Assembly: GCA_910584385.1 (NCBI GenBank)
Contig: CAJUAK010000011.1
Coordinates: 1 to 55,302 of the forward strand
Reading direction: 5' to 3'
Length of the DNA stretch: 55,302 nucleotides
Origin: an uncultured Alphaproteobacteria bacterium
GTDB lineage: Bacteria; Pseudomonadota; Alphaproteobacteria; RF32; CAG-239
The notes under the pieces were generated by a model, which saw only the letters and a program-made list of their open reading frames with translations, searched no databases and was not told the DNA's origin. A program made the translations under genes and the position numbers. The first letter of the stretch is position 1. Each line of letters begins with the position of its first letter. This document shows, in pieces, positions 1 through 8,165 of the stretch.

Positions 1-23
1 TAGGGTTACACCCGTTAACGAAG

Positions 24-54
24 AACCCCGCGTTTGACGCGGGGGTTACTTTTT
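24..54 (+). terminator. Rho-independent terminator of a gene left of the window
   Basis: A strong GC hairpin (AACCCCGCG, loop TTTGA, then CGCGGGGGTT) is followed by a short T run. It probably ends a plus-strand transcript whose gene lies outside the window. Confidence 0.6.
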
Positions 55-115
55 GGGCTTAACAGAGGGGTTTACTATGGTTTTGGGTTTTGCCTCTGTT
101 TGCCAACTTATGCGG

Positions 116-400
116 CTAGGCCGTTTTTTTTCGGGGAGCCGGTGGTGCTGCATTATCTGCAGCGATAACACCGGATGATAAGCCGGGCAGGGAAATGTGC
201 TCAGTTTTAAATGGGGAGGTTCTGGGCAGATTTGTTCCGACCCGGTTAATGCTTGCTATCAGTTGGGCTGATAAGGAATTCTGTTGATAAATGAGAGGCA
301 AAGCCCGCATAGAATGAGAGGAAATTCTTATCTTCTCTATCGGTTTTTTGTTTGTGCTTTCCGCGAGGTGTGTGCGGTATGCGGGCTTTGTAGTGGACAT
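116..400 (-). CDS. Small hypothetical protein (94 aa), tentative
   Basis: I do not recognise this protein. It is basic and Ser/Ala/Pro-rich, with no signal peptide, membrane segment or known motif. It opposes no recognisable gene, and a promoter-like pair (TTGACA, 17 bases, TAGTAC) lies just upstream, giving a leader of about 25 bases. A weak GAGAAA Shine-Dalgarno-like stretch precedes the ATG. These make a real gene possible. The composition is poorer in Lys and Glu than the sure genes nearby, so it could also be a chance ORF. Confidence 0.35.
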   Translation of the reverse strand: MSTTKPAYRTHLAESTNKKPIEKIRISSHSMRALPLIYQQNSLSAQLIASINRVGTNLPRTSPFKTEHISLPGLSSGVIAADNAAPPAPRKKTA

Positions 401-430
401 TATTTTCTCAATTTTGTTTTATTTGTCTAT

Positions 431-459
431 GTACTATGTCTATTTTGTTCTTTTGTCAA
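431..459 (-). promoter_or_regulatory. Candidate sigma-70 promoter for the 94-aa ORF
   Basis: On the minus strand a perfect -35 (TTGACA, 454-459) is 17 bases from TAGTAC (431-436, 3 of 6 consensus matches). The -10 is weak. Confidence 0.35.
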
Positions 460-540
460 TAACATTTTGAAGATTTTTTATTGTTTTTTTGCCACCTGTG
501 ATTACATATAAGGTTAACTATATGATTTAAGGAGAAAATT

Positions 541-1035
541 ATGAAAAAAATTTTTAATTGTTTTTTTGCATATATGGTTTTGAGCTGTATGGCCGGTTTG
601 AATGCAAATGCTGAAGACGCAGTTTCTTCTGGTGTGGAGTTACAGGGAAGTGAAAATGTTTTGAATGTTGAAAAAGAAGGAAATGCCGGCCAAGAAACAG
701 TTATTTTTGGTGCGGCGGCCAATGCTTCGGGCGGCGAAACGGAAGCTTTGGTGGAGCAAAATGGCGAAAATGTTTTGGGTAATCCGATTCCTGAGGCCGT
801 TTTGCCGGAGCGTTCCGAACCTGCCGATGTAAATCAGGCAGATAAGACAACTCCGGAAACGAAAGCTCCAACGCCAAAAAAGCCGGCGCCTCTTCCTGAA
901 GGGGATTTTCAGAATACGCTTATGGAGGCCAACGGTATGGTTTATGATGTGCAGGCTTATCCGGAATCAGATTTGCCGGTTATTGGAAATCCGTCTAATC
1001 CGCAAACGATATATAGTCCGAATGTTAATCATTAA
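541..1035 (+). CDS. Secreted Glu/Ala/Pro-rich hypothetical protein (164 aa)
   Basis: The product is not recognised. It has a classic Sec signal peptide: a Lys-rich start, a hydrophobic stretch to about residue 20, and a likely cut after the alanine of NANA (about residue 24). The mature part is acidic and low in complexity, with a Pro/Lys-rich segment (residues ~100-118), as in unstructured periplasmic or surface linkers. No Cys and no lipobox follow the signal, so it is not a lipoprotein. The start is fixed by a strong AAGGAGA six bases before the ATG. Its 3' end overlaps the convergent trmB by four bases. Confidence 0.75.
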   Translation: MKKIFNCFFAYMVLSCMAGLNANAEDAVSSGVELQGSENVLNVEKEGNAGQETVIFGAAANASGGETEALVEQNGENVLGNPIPEAVLPERSEPADVNQADKTTPETKAPTPKKPAPLPEGDFQNTLMEANGMVYDVQAYPESDLPVIGNPSNPQTIYSPNVNH

Positions 1036-1766
1036 AGACGTTCAAAGTCCAAGAAAACCGGGCGGCGCCCTTCCTCCAGGGCTTTCATTTGGTACTTCGT
1101 CCTTATCCAGTCCTGAGGTTCGTTTTTCCAGTCTTTTCCGCAGGAAGCTGTCCAACGGAATAATGGTGGCTCCTGCCGGCAGATTTGGCGCAATGTCCAG
1201 GCTTTGTATATTTTATGGTCTGTCGCCACTCTCAGGATGCCGCCTTTTTTCAAAATGCGAGCCAGTTCTTTGAGGTTATCCGGATTAATGAAACGCCTTT
1301 CTGCGTGGCGTTTTTTTGGCCAAGGGTCAGGGAACAGCAGAAAGACCTTGTCGATAAAGCCGTCTGGAATTGAAGAAAGCAAGAGGCGTACGTCATCGTC
1401 AAAAATTCTGATGTTATCCTGCCTGTCGGGAAGCAGGGTTATTTTTTCGGGCAAATCCGCGGATTGTTTGATGCCGGTTATTAATGTCAGCAAATTTGCA
1501 ATGCCGTTTTTAAATACTTCCGCGCCGATAAATCCCGTATCAGGATGGGCAAGTGCTTGTCCGGCTATGTGCTGGCCATCTCCAAAGCCGATTTCTAAAA
1601 AGACTTTTTCAACGGGCTTGCCAAACATTGTCTGCTTGTCAAAATGAGGCTGTAATCTGACAGACGGCAGAAAAGCCTCCAGTAAGGTTGATTTGGCTTT
1701 GCGAATGGTGCGGCCTTTGCGCCGTCCGAAAAATTTGGGTTTGTCTGAATTATTGTTTAAAAGCAT
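1032..1766 (-). CDS. trmB: tRNA (guanine-N7-)-methyltransferase TrmB
   Basis: Makes m7G46 in the variable loop of tRNAs using S-adenosylmethionine. The 244-residue product has the SAM-binding Rossmann motif I (EIGFGDGQH, about residue 78) and the family signature FLLFPDPWPKKRHAERR (about residues 143-160), whose Asp and Lys/Arg residues contact the guanine. The C-terminal DWIRTKY segment is also typical. The start codon lies inside the end of metK (10-base overlap), so translation is probably coupled to the gene that makes its cofactor. Length is normal. Confidence 0.95.
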   Translation of the reverse strand: MLLNNNSDKPKFFGRRKGRTIRKAKSTLLEAFLPSVRLQPHFDKQTMFGKPVEKVFLEIGFGDGQHIAGQALAHPDTGFIGAEVFKNGIANLLTLITGIKQSADLPEKITLLPDRQDNIRIFDDDVRLLLSSIPDGFIDKVFLLFPDPWPKKRHAERRFINPDNLKELARILKKGGILRVATDHKIYKAWTLRQICRQEPPLFRWTASCGKDWKNEPQDWIRTKYQMKALEEGRRPVFLDFERL

Positions 1767-2908
1767 CTTTTTAACTCGTTTGTTAAGTCTAATTTTTCCC
1801 AGGAAAAAGCGCCGTTTTCTTGAGGGAGCCTTCCGAAATGCCCATAAGAAGCCGTTACTTCATAAATAGGTTTGTTTAATTGTAAATGTTTTATAATTCC
1901 CTTGGGGGTTAAATCAACCAGCTGCGGCAGAATTTGCAGCAGTTTTTGTTCATCGACTTTGTTTGTTCCTCGGCAGTCAATAAATAATGAAAGCGGTTCG
2001 GCAATTCCGATAGCATATGAAATCTGCAACAGGCAGGAATCTGCCAGGCCGGCGGCAACGATGTTTTTTGCCAGATAGCGCAGCATGTAAGCTGCCGAGC
2101 GGTCGACTTTTGTCGGGTCTTTTCCTGAAAAAGCGCCGCCGCCGTGCGGTGCGGAGCCGCCGTATGTGTCAACAATGATTTTCCGTCCGGTTAAGCCGGT
2201 ATCTCCGTCCGGACCGCCGATAACAAAACGTCCGGTCGGATTAATCAATATGTCCTTTTCTTCGGGCATCCAGCCTTGGGGCAAAACCTGTTCAAGATGC
2301 GTTTTTATGATATTGGACAGCTCTTCCTGTTTGAGATTTTCATTATGCTGGTGAGAAACAACGATTTTTCTTACCGCGACAGGCTTATTTTTTTCATATT
2401 CGAGCGTTACCTGGCTTTTGGCATCCGGCTCAAGCCCTTTAAAATCTCCCAAATGGCGGGAAGATGAAAGGCTTTGGAGAATTCTGTGGGAGAGATAGAT
2501 GGGCAGAGGCATATATTCGCTTTCAAAACCTTCTTCTTTTTTTGCATAGCCAAACATGATGCCCTGGTCTCCGGCGCCGTTTCTATCTACGCCAAGGGCG
2601 ATGTCTGATGATTGGGTATGCAGAAAGTTTTGGATTTCAACGCTCTGCCAGCTGAAATTTTTTTGATTATAGCCGATTTTTTTTATGGTGCTGCGGACGG
2701 TTTGTTCAATTTCTTCTTTGGATACAAAGGCTGAGGAAGAGGTTTCTCCGGAGATGACGACTTTGTTGGTGGTGGCAAGCGTCTCTATAGCGGTTCTGGC
2801 TTGCGAATCGCGGCTTAAATATAAATCCGTTAAAGCGTCTGAAATCTGGTCGCAGACTTTATCCGGATGCCCTTCAGAAACCGATTCACTGGTAAAAAGG
2901 TAATTCAT
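1757..2908 (-). CDS. metK: S-adenosylmethionine synthetase MetK
   Basis: Makes S-adenosylmethionine from methionine and ATP in the cytoplasm. The 383-residue protein carries the ATP-binding GHPDKVCDQISDA near residue 14, GAGDQGIMFGYA near 116, and the phosphate-binding loop GGGAFSGKDPTKVDRSAAY near 256. It begins with the usual MNYLFTSESVSEGHPD pattern after an AAAGGAAA ribosome site. Downstream trmB overlaps it. The xre terminator lies only about 37 bases upstream, so metK is transcribed either by read-through or from a very short promoter region. There is no room for a SAM riboswitch. Confidence 0.97.
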   Translation of the reverse strand: MNYLFTSESVSEGHPDKVCDQISDALTDLYLSRDSQARTAIETLATTNKVVISGETSSSAFVSKEEIEQTVRSTIKKIGYNQKNFSWQSVEIQNFLHTQSSDIALGVDRNGAGDQGIMFGYAKKEEGFESEYMPLPIYLSHRILQSLSSSRHLGDFKGLEPDAKSQVTLEYEKNKPVAVRKIVVSHQHNENLKQEELSNIIKTHLEQVLPQGWMPEEKDILINPTGRFVIGGPDGDTGLTGRKIIVDTYGGSAPHGGGAFSGKDPTKVDRSAAYMLRYLAKNIVAAGLADSCLLQISYAIGIAEPLSLFIDCRGTNKVDEQKLLQILPQLVDLTPKGIIKHLQLNKPIYEVTASYGHFGRLPQENGAFSWEKLDLTNELKRCF

Positions 2909-2944
2909 TGTATTTTTCCTTTATTGAACATAATTCACAGATAC

Positions 2945-2976
2945 AAAAAAAGCTGGCGAAAAGCCAGCTTTTTTTT
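2945..2976 (-). terminator. Terminator between xre and metK (bidirectional shape)
   Basis: AAAGCTGGC, loop GAAAA, then GCCAGCTTT is flanked by A and T runs. On the minus strand it follows the XRE gene stop at 2992. Confidence 0.85.
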
Positions 2977-2991
2977 CTTATTTTGCAATTA

Positions 2992-3483
2992 TTATTTCTC
3001 TTCGCCGTTGTTATAGGTCGTTTTAGACATTGTAACAACCAAGTCAAAGATATGTTTGGCAGCTTTTCTGTTTGGAATTTTGTAATAAGCTTTTACCAAT
3101 TCAATTGTTTCCTGCCGGTTCATCGGATCGACATCTAATTCTTCTTGATCTTCAGCAAGGTACAATGATGCGTTTTCAGGGGCGCTGAACATTCTCGGGC
3201 TTTGAGAGGCAACGGTTTTATCCATGTCTTCAAAGAAGAAGTTAATCGGCACTTCCAACACTTTGCCGATATCCCATAAACGGCTTGCACCAACGCGATT
3301 CATGCCTCTTTCGTATTTTTGGACTTGTTGGAAAGTCAGCCCCAGCAAAGCAGCGAGCTTTTCCTGGCTTAAGCCAAGCAAGGTCCTTCTTAAGCGAATG
3401 CGGTTTCCGACATGTACGTCAATCGGATTGGGTTCGCCCAGAGGTGTACGTCCTCGGCTGGATCTTTTGAATTCTAGAGTCAT
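2992..3483 (-). CDS. XRE-family transcriptional regulator (PhrR-like)
   Basis: A 163-residue DNA-binding regulator. The helix-turn-helix spans residues ~22-80 (RIRLRRTLLGLSQEKLA, then the recognition helix TFQQVQKYERG), followed by the alphaproteobacterial extension with NRVGASRLWDIGKVLEVP. From memory, this family sits next to lnt and metK in many alphaproteobacteria; the Sinorhizobium member phrR is low-pH inducible. The C-terminal half holds a region near residue 130 (ETIELVKAYYKIPNRKAAK) also seen in these regulators. A dedicated promoter bracketed by a 13-bp inverted repeat suggests autoregulation. Its targets cannot be read from the sequence. Confidence 0.9.
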   Translation of the reverse strand: MTLEFKRSSRGRTPLGEPNPIDVHVGNRIRLRRTLLGLSQEKLAALLGLTFQQVQKYERGMNRVGASRLWDIGKVLEVPINFFFEDMDKTVASQSPRMFSAPENASLYLAEDQEELDVDPMNRQETIELVKAYYKIPNRKAAKHIFDLVVTMSKTTYNNGEEK

Positions 3484-3507
3484 AGTTTTTTTCCCTTTTT
3501 ATTGTAG

Positions 3508-3565
3508 CATATTATATAAATAGAAGTTTCTCATTAAATCGTCAACAAGTTTTTTATATAATATG
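3508..3565 (-). promoter_or_regulatory. xre promoter bracketed by a 13-bp inverted repeat
   Basis: CATATTATATAAA (3508-3520) and its exact reverse complement (3553-3565) are 32 bases apart. Between and overlapping them on the minus strand lie TTGACG (3540-3545) and, 17 bases on, TATTTA (3517-3522). A third related AT-rich segment follows at about 3565-3577. The layout fits operator sites for the XRE regulator on its own promoter. Confidence 0.5.
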
Positions 3566-3605
3566 TTATATTATAAATTCCTTATAAACTTTAGAGGGGT
3601 GCATT

Positions 3606-5144
3606 TTAAGAAAAAACACTTTTTATCAGTTTACGTTTAGAAAAATAAAATGCAAGCAGAATGTTGAGCAAACACAATATTAATGGTAAAATGTTACCAA
3701 ATTTACCATAAGTTGTGGATAAGTCCGCAGGCAGCGGAAGGCTGACATCCAAATAAATCCTTTGGTTTAACGGGATTTTGGCGATTATCCTTCCATAGGC
3801 ATCTATAGCCGCACTAATGCCGGAATTTGCCGAGCGGATAATCGGAAGCCCTTCTTCTACGGCGCGAAGCCGCGCGGTTTCCAAATGCTGGTAAGGCCCG
3901 GCTGAGGCGCCGTACCAGCCGTCATTGGTCAGGTTAACCAGCCATTGTGGCCTTTTATTTTTATCTACCACTTCTCCGGGGAATATAACTTCATAGCATA
4001 TTAAGCCGCCAACATCTGGAAAACCTCTGATTTTCAGAGGGACGGGACCGCTTCCGGTTTGAAACTCCCCGATGGCTTCGGTAATTGGGCGTATCCAGTC
4101 CGGGAGATATTTTTTTAAGGGGATATATTCGCCGAAGGGTACCAGATGGGATTTGTCATAAGATGCCTCTATGCTTCCGTTAGCGGCGATGACTGCCATT
4201 GAATTATAGAGGCGGTAATGTTCATATGGCGTGATTTCATAGCGCACCATTCCGGTTATCAGCCGTCCGTGCGGCGGTACGGCCGGCAATATTTGGCGCA
4301 GGTGTTCCGGGTCTGCGTCCAGGGCAAAGGGGCTGGCGGTTTCCCCCCAGATGACAAAGTCAACGCCGTCTAAAGGCTTTTGCGTTGACAGTGATATGTA
4401 ATCTGCAAAATTTTTTTCAAGATGGGCTCTGTTCCACTTCAATGACTGGGGAATGCTGGGCTGAACTATTCTTATGCTTAATGTTGTTTCAGGCTGCGGA
4501 ATATCGCTTAAGCGCCAGATACCAAAACAAAATAAAAAAGAAATTCCAGCCAAGGGAATGGCGATTGCCGATATTTTTACGGTTTTGCTTACCGGAAGCA
4601 GCAAGAGGGATGGTGCGGCAAATATCATCCATGACAGCCAGCTCAGTCCGTAAATGCCGAAAAGGGATGCCGCCTGAATGGCATAATCGCTCCAACACCA
4701 AACGCTGCCGAAAGGGTTCCACGGAAAGCCTGTCAAGATAAAGCTTCTCAGCCATTCAAAAATTGTCATGAAGGCTGGAAGAGACAGATATTTTTCAACC
4801 GGCGCTTTAAATAATCCGCTTAAAAGGCAGGGGAAAGCCGTGAATAAACCAAAAAATCCGCCGGCGGCCAGCGGGACAACAGGATAAAGCCAGCCGAAAG
4901 TCTGCCAGTCGATGAGCAAAGCGTTCCCGACCCATGCGAGGCCGACTGAAAAATAGCCAAATCCGAACCAGTATCCGCAAAAGAAAGTATCTTTTTTTGA
5001 AGCAGCCCGGTTAAGAAGACAGAATAGCAGCCCGAAGCTTAAAAACAGGATTGGCCACAGGCTGTAAGGCGGAAGAGCGGCGACGGAACACACGCCGGCA
5101 GTGAAAGAAAATTTTTTGGGATTTTTTGAAATATAATCGAACAT
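3606..5144 (-). CDS. lnt: Apolipoprotein N-acyltransferase Lnt
   Basis: Adds the third acyl chain to lipoproteins at the periplasmic face of the inner membrane. The 512-residue protein has several membrane helices in residues ~10-210, then a carbon-nitrogen hydrolase domain, and a final helix near 485-503. The catalytic triad is visible: Glu268 (in IWGETASP), Lys331 (YDKSHLVPFGEY) and Cys383 (GGLICYEV). It follows ybeY by one base, at the end of the miaB-phoH-ybeY-lnt run. In most relatives a CorC/TlyC-type gene sits between ybeY and lnt; it is missing here. Confidence 0.96.
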   Translation of the reverse strand: MFDYISKNPKKFSFTAGVCSVAALPPYSLWPILFLSFGLLFCLLNRAASKKDTFFCGYWFGFGYFSVGLAWVGNALLIDWQTFGWLYPVVPLAAGGFFGLFTAFPCLLSGLFKAPVEKYLSLPAFMTIFEWLRSFILTGFPWNPFGSVWCWSDYAIQAASLFGIYGLSWLSWMIFAAPSLLLLPVSKTVKISAIAIPLAGISFLFCFGIWRLSDIPQPETTLSIRIVQPSIPQSLKWNRAHLEKNFADYISLSTQKPLDGVDFVIWGETASPFALDADPEHLRQILPAVPPHGRLITGMVRYEITPYEHYRLYNSMAVIAANGSIEASYDKSHLVPFGEYIPLKKYLPDWIRPITEAIGEFQTGSGPVPLKIRGFPDVGGLICYEVIFPGEVVDKNKRPQWLVNLTNDGWYGASAGPYQHLETARLRAVEEGLPIIRSANSGISAAIDAYGRIIAKIPLNQRIYLDVSLPLPADLSTTYGKFGNILPLILCLLNILLAFYFSKRKLIKSVFS

Positions 5145-5145
5145 C

Positions 5146-5670
5146 TTATTCCTGGTAGGGATTGGGAATGTTAAGCTTTTTTAATATTTCTGTTTCAAAG
5201 CTTTCCATATATTCGGCTTCTTCGTCTTCCTGGTGGTCAAACCCTAAAATATGGAGAATCCCGTGTGTCAGCAAATGGGCAAAATGGTTATACAGCGGAA
5301 TGTTTTTTTCTTTTGCTTCTTTTTGCAGCGTCTCATAAGCAATGATGATGTCGCCTAAATCAATTTCGTCAAAGGCGGCGCAATCATCCAAGAAGGCTTC
5401 GTCATCCATATGGGCAAAGGAAAGCACGTTTGTCGGCTTATCTAATCCCCGGTAGCGGCTGTTTAATTCTTGCACGCTGTTATCATTGCTTAAGGAAATG
5501 TTGATGTTGACCGGTTTGGAAAAATCAATCATTTCCAAACTGTCATTGGCATCAACATAATCAAACGCGGCAAACATAATTTCTTGCGCTTTTTTTTCCA
5601 AATCCGGAATTTCTGCGGCCCAACGCCCGTCTTCTTCCGTTATGTTAAGGCGAAGGTTATTCTTCTCCAT
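5146..5670 (-). CDS. ybeY: Endoribonuclease YbeY
   Basis: A zinc-dependent RNase for 16S rRNA 3'-end maturation and ribosome quality control. The 174-residue form used here starts at the ATG at 5670, which has AAGGA five bases upstream and overlaps the phoH stop by 14 bases; a longer frame to 5796 would lie wholly inside phoH and lacks family similarity. The zinc site HGILHILGFDH (three His) is intact near the C-terminus, after the conserved NxxYRGLDKPTNVLSF block. YbeY and PhoH genes are neighbours in most bacteria and probably act on the same RNAs. Confidence 0.95.
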   Translation of the reverse strand: MEKNNLRLNITEEDGRWAAEIPDLEKKAQEIMFAAFDYVDANDSLEMIDFSKPVNINISLSNDNSVQELNSRYRGLDKPTNVLSFAHMDDEAFLDDCAAFDEIDLGDIIIAYETLQKEAKEKNIPLYNHFAHLLTHGILHILGFDHQEDEEAEYMESFETEILKKLNIPNPYQE

Positions 5671-6625
5671 ATTCCTTGGTGCTCCTTTCTTCGTATGCTT
5701 TAACGATTTTAGCAACGAGACCGTGGCGGACAACATCTGCGGCGGAAAACCGGACGGAAGAAATGCCGGAGACTTTATCCAGGGTAGAAAGGGCATCGCG
5801 CAGCCCGGAATTAACGCCCCGGGGAAGGTCGACCTGGCTTAAGTCGCCATTGACAACCATGCGGGAATTTTCGCCCAGGCGGGTTAAAAACATTTTCATC
5901 TGCATCGGGGTGGTGTTTTGGGCTTCGTCTAAAATGACAAAGGCGTTTGACAAGGTGCGCCCGCGCATAAAGGCAAGCGGAGCAATTTCAATTTCGCCGA
6001 TTGCAATTTTTTTATCGACCTGTTCGGCCGGAAGCATTTCATATAATGCATCATAAAGCGGGCGGAGGTACGGGTCGATTTTATCTTTCATATCGCCGGG
6101 CAGAAATCCAAGATTTTCACCGGCTTCTACCGCGGGGCGGGATAAAATGAGCTTGTCAATTTTCCCCTCGAGCATCATAGAAACGGCGAGGGCGACCGCA
6201 AGGTAGGTCTTGCCTGTTCCCGCGGGGCCGAGGCCGAAAACGAGTTCATTTTGCAGCATGGCCTGGATATATTCGGCTTGCGTGGCGGAACGGGGATAAA
6301 TATGGCGCTTTTTGGTTTTTAGAACTAAATCGTCCATGTTGATGTTTTCAATTTTTTGCTGTCCGCTTTCATCGCTTAAACGGATGGCGGCCTTGACTTC
6401 TTCTTCGCCGATTTCAATGCCTTTGCTGACCCGGTTGTAAAGCACGTCGATGGCGGCATGTGCCTGGTTGACGCCTTCCGGGGAGCCTTTGACGGTAATT
6501 TGGTTTCCAAAGGACGCTATTTCAACATCCAGAATTTTTTCAATCAGCCTCAGATTGGAATCCTGCGGCCCGACAAGCTGTTGGAGCAGCGTGTTGTTAA
6601 AAAGTTCAAAAGACGTTTCGGCCAT
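5657..6625 (-). CDS. phoH: PhoH-family ATPase
   Basis: A cytoplasmic nucleotide-binding protein of the PhoH/PhoL type, linked to RNA metabolism and ribosome maturation with YbeY. The 322-residue protein has an N-terminal KH-like RNA-binding segment (residues ~25-80), a Walker A loop GPAGTGKTYLA (about residue 136) and a Walker B FVILDEAQNT (about residue 229). Length is standard. It starts two bases after the miaB stop and overlaps ybeY, so the three are almost surely one transcript. Confidence 0.95.
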   Translation of the reverse strand: MAETSFELFNNTLLQQLVGPQDSNLRLIEKILDVEIASFGNQITVKGSPEGVNQAHAAIDVLYNRVSKGIEIGEEEVKAAIRLSDESGQQKIENINMDDLVLKTKKRHIYPRSATQAEYIQAMLQNELVFGLGPAGTGKTYLAVALAVSMMLEGKIDKLILSRPAVEAGENLGFLPGDMKDKIDPYLRPLYDALYEMLPAEQVDKKIAIGEIEIAPLAFMRGRTLSNAFVILDEAQNTTPMQMKMFLTRLGENSRMVVNGDLSQVDLPRGVNSGLRDALSTLDKVSGISSVRFSAADVVRHGLVAKIVKAYEERSTKEYGEE

Positions 6626-6627
6626 GG

Positions 6628-7971
6628 TTATTCTCCTTTTAAAATTCCGGATAATGAATTGGTGGTTGCACCTGTGATTTTAATATCAACGATTTTGTTT
6701 AAGAATTCCTTACCGGCTTCGACATGCAGGTTTTGCATGTAAGGCGTGCGGCCGATAAGCTGCCCTTTGTGGCGGCCTTTGCTTTCAAAGAGGACGGATG
6801 TTGTTTTTCCGACGCAAGAATCGTTGAATTTGCTTTGATATGAGAAAAGCAGGTTTTGCAAGGTTTCCAGGCGTTCTTTTTTTACTTTTTCCTCTACCTG
6901 CTCAGGCATAACGGCAGCGGGGGTGCCGGCGCGCCGGCTGTATTTGAAGGAAAAAGCCTGAATGAATTTGACCTGGTTTACAATATCAAGCGTGGCTTGG
7001 AAATCTTTGTCTGTTTCTCCCGGGAAGCCGACAATAAAATCAGATGACATGCCGATTTTGGGATTGGCTTTTTTCAGCTTTTCAATAATGCGCAAATAGT
7101 CTCCCGCGGTGTGGCGGCGGTTCATTGCCTTGAGAATTTTGTCTGAACCGGCTTGGACGGGAAGGTGTAAAAATGGCATTAAAATCGGGATATCCCGGTG
7201 GCAATTAATCAGCTCGTCGTCCATGTCCGCAGGGTAAGATGTGGTGTAGCGCAGCCTTTTTAATCCGTCTAATTCTGCCAGCTTGTTTAATAAGTAAGCC
7301 AAGCCCCTTTCTTTGCCGCCAGCATCTTCTCCGTGATAGGAATTTACATTCTGGCCGAGGAGGTTAATTTCCAACGCGCCTTTGGAAATGAGGTTTCTGG
7401 CTTCCTTAATGACTTCTTCTACCGGGCGGGAAGTTTCAATGCCCCGGGTGTAAGGGACAACGCAGTATGTGCAGAAATTATTGCAGCCTTCCTGAATGGC
7501 CAAGAATGCGCAGCCGGATGAAGAATTGGCCTGGGGCAGGTAATCGAATTTTGATTCTGCCGGAAATTCCGTATCAATAATCGTGCCTGCACTTTTTTTT
7601 CTTAGAACTTTTGTGATGATTTCCGGCAGGCGGTGGTATGTGAGCGGCCCGGTTGCAAAATCGACATAGGGTGCGCGCTTGGCAATTTGTTCGTCTTCCG
7701 CCTGAACGACGCAGCCGGTAATGCCGATAATCGTGTCTTTGCCATCCAGGGCGCGTTCTTGTTTGATAAGCTCCGCCCGGCCTAAGTCTGAAAAAACTTT
7801 TTCAGCGGCTTTTTCCCGAATATGGCAAGTGTTGAAAATGACGATGTCTGCCTGAGCCTGGCTGGATGCCGGGGCAAAACCCATGTTTTGCAAAATGGCT
7901 GCAATGCGTTCTGAATCATATACGTTCATTTGGCAGCCGAAGGTTTTAATATAATAGTGTTTTTTTTGCAC
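6628..7971 (-). CDS. miaB: tRNA-2-methylthio-N6-dimethylallyladenosine synthase MiaB
   Basis: A radical-SAM enzyme that adds the 2-methylthio group to i6A37 in tRNAs reading UNN codons. The 447-residue protein has the N-terminal domain cysteines (KTFGCQMNVYDSER, FNTCHIREKA, TGCVVQAE), the radical-SAM cluster site CNNFCTYCVVPYTRG near residue 159, and a C-terminal TRAM RNA-binding domain. The start is a GTG at 7971 with a weak AGAG ribosome site; a start further upstream is not supported. It heads the minus-strand run that continues into phoH, ybeY and lnt. Confidence 0.96.
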   Translation of the reverse strand: MQKKHYYIKTFGCQMNVYDSERIAAILQNMGFAPASSQAQADIVIFNTCHIREKAAEKVFSDLGRAELIKQERALDGKDTIIGITGCVVQAEDEQIAKRAPYVDFATGPLTYHRLPEIITKVLRKKSAGTIIDTEFPAESKFDYLPQANSSSGCAFLAIQEGCNNFCTYCVVPYTRGIETSRPVEEVIKEARNLISKGALEINLLGQNVNSYHGEDAGGKERGLAYLLNKLAELDGLKRLRYTTSYPADMDDELINCHRDIPILMPFLHLPVQAGSDKILKAMNRRHTAGDYLRIIEKLKKANPKIGMSSDFIVGFPGETDKDFQATLDIVNQVKFIQAFSFKYSRRAGTPAAVMPEQVEEKVKKERLETLQNLLFSYQSKFNDSCVGKTTSVLFESKGRHKGQLIGRTPYMQNLHVEAGKEFLNKIVDIKITGATTNSLSGILKGE

Positions 7972-8105
7972 TTAAGTTTCTCTTTGTTGCTTTGTTTTAT
8001 CTTTTTTCCATCTTGTAAGTTTAAGATATCTGCAGTTTTTTTTCAATTGCTTTTTAATAAAAAACAAGAATTTTGTTTTTTTTAGATGTAAGAGGCGGTT
8101 TTTTG

Positions 8106-8133
8106 TTGCGAAATTGCGGTTTTTTGCTATCAT
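8106..8133 (+). promoter_or_regulatory. Promoter of the TerB-like gene
   Basis: TTGCGA (8106-8111), a 16-base spacer, then TATCAT (8128-8133). It lies about 33 bases before the ATG and leaves room for the strong AAGGAG ribosome site. Confidence 0.55.
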
Positions 8134-8165
8134 TAAAGCAGGATTTAACGTAAAGGAGCTTGGGA

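Noticed and set aside
100..400. Structured RNA (tmRNA, RNase P, 6S) at the left end
   Set aside because: I found no conserved core of these RNAs in either strand.
2909..2991. SAM riboswitch upstream of metK
   Set aside because: The xre terminator ends only about 37 bases before the metK ATG, leaving no room for a SAM-II or larger fold, and no conserved core is visible.
5671..5796. Longer N-terminus of YbeY
   Set aside because: The extra 42 codons lie inside phoH and show no YbeY similarity; the ATG at 5670 has a good ribosome site.
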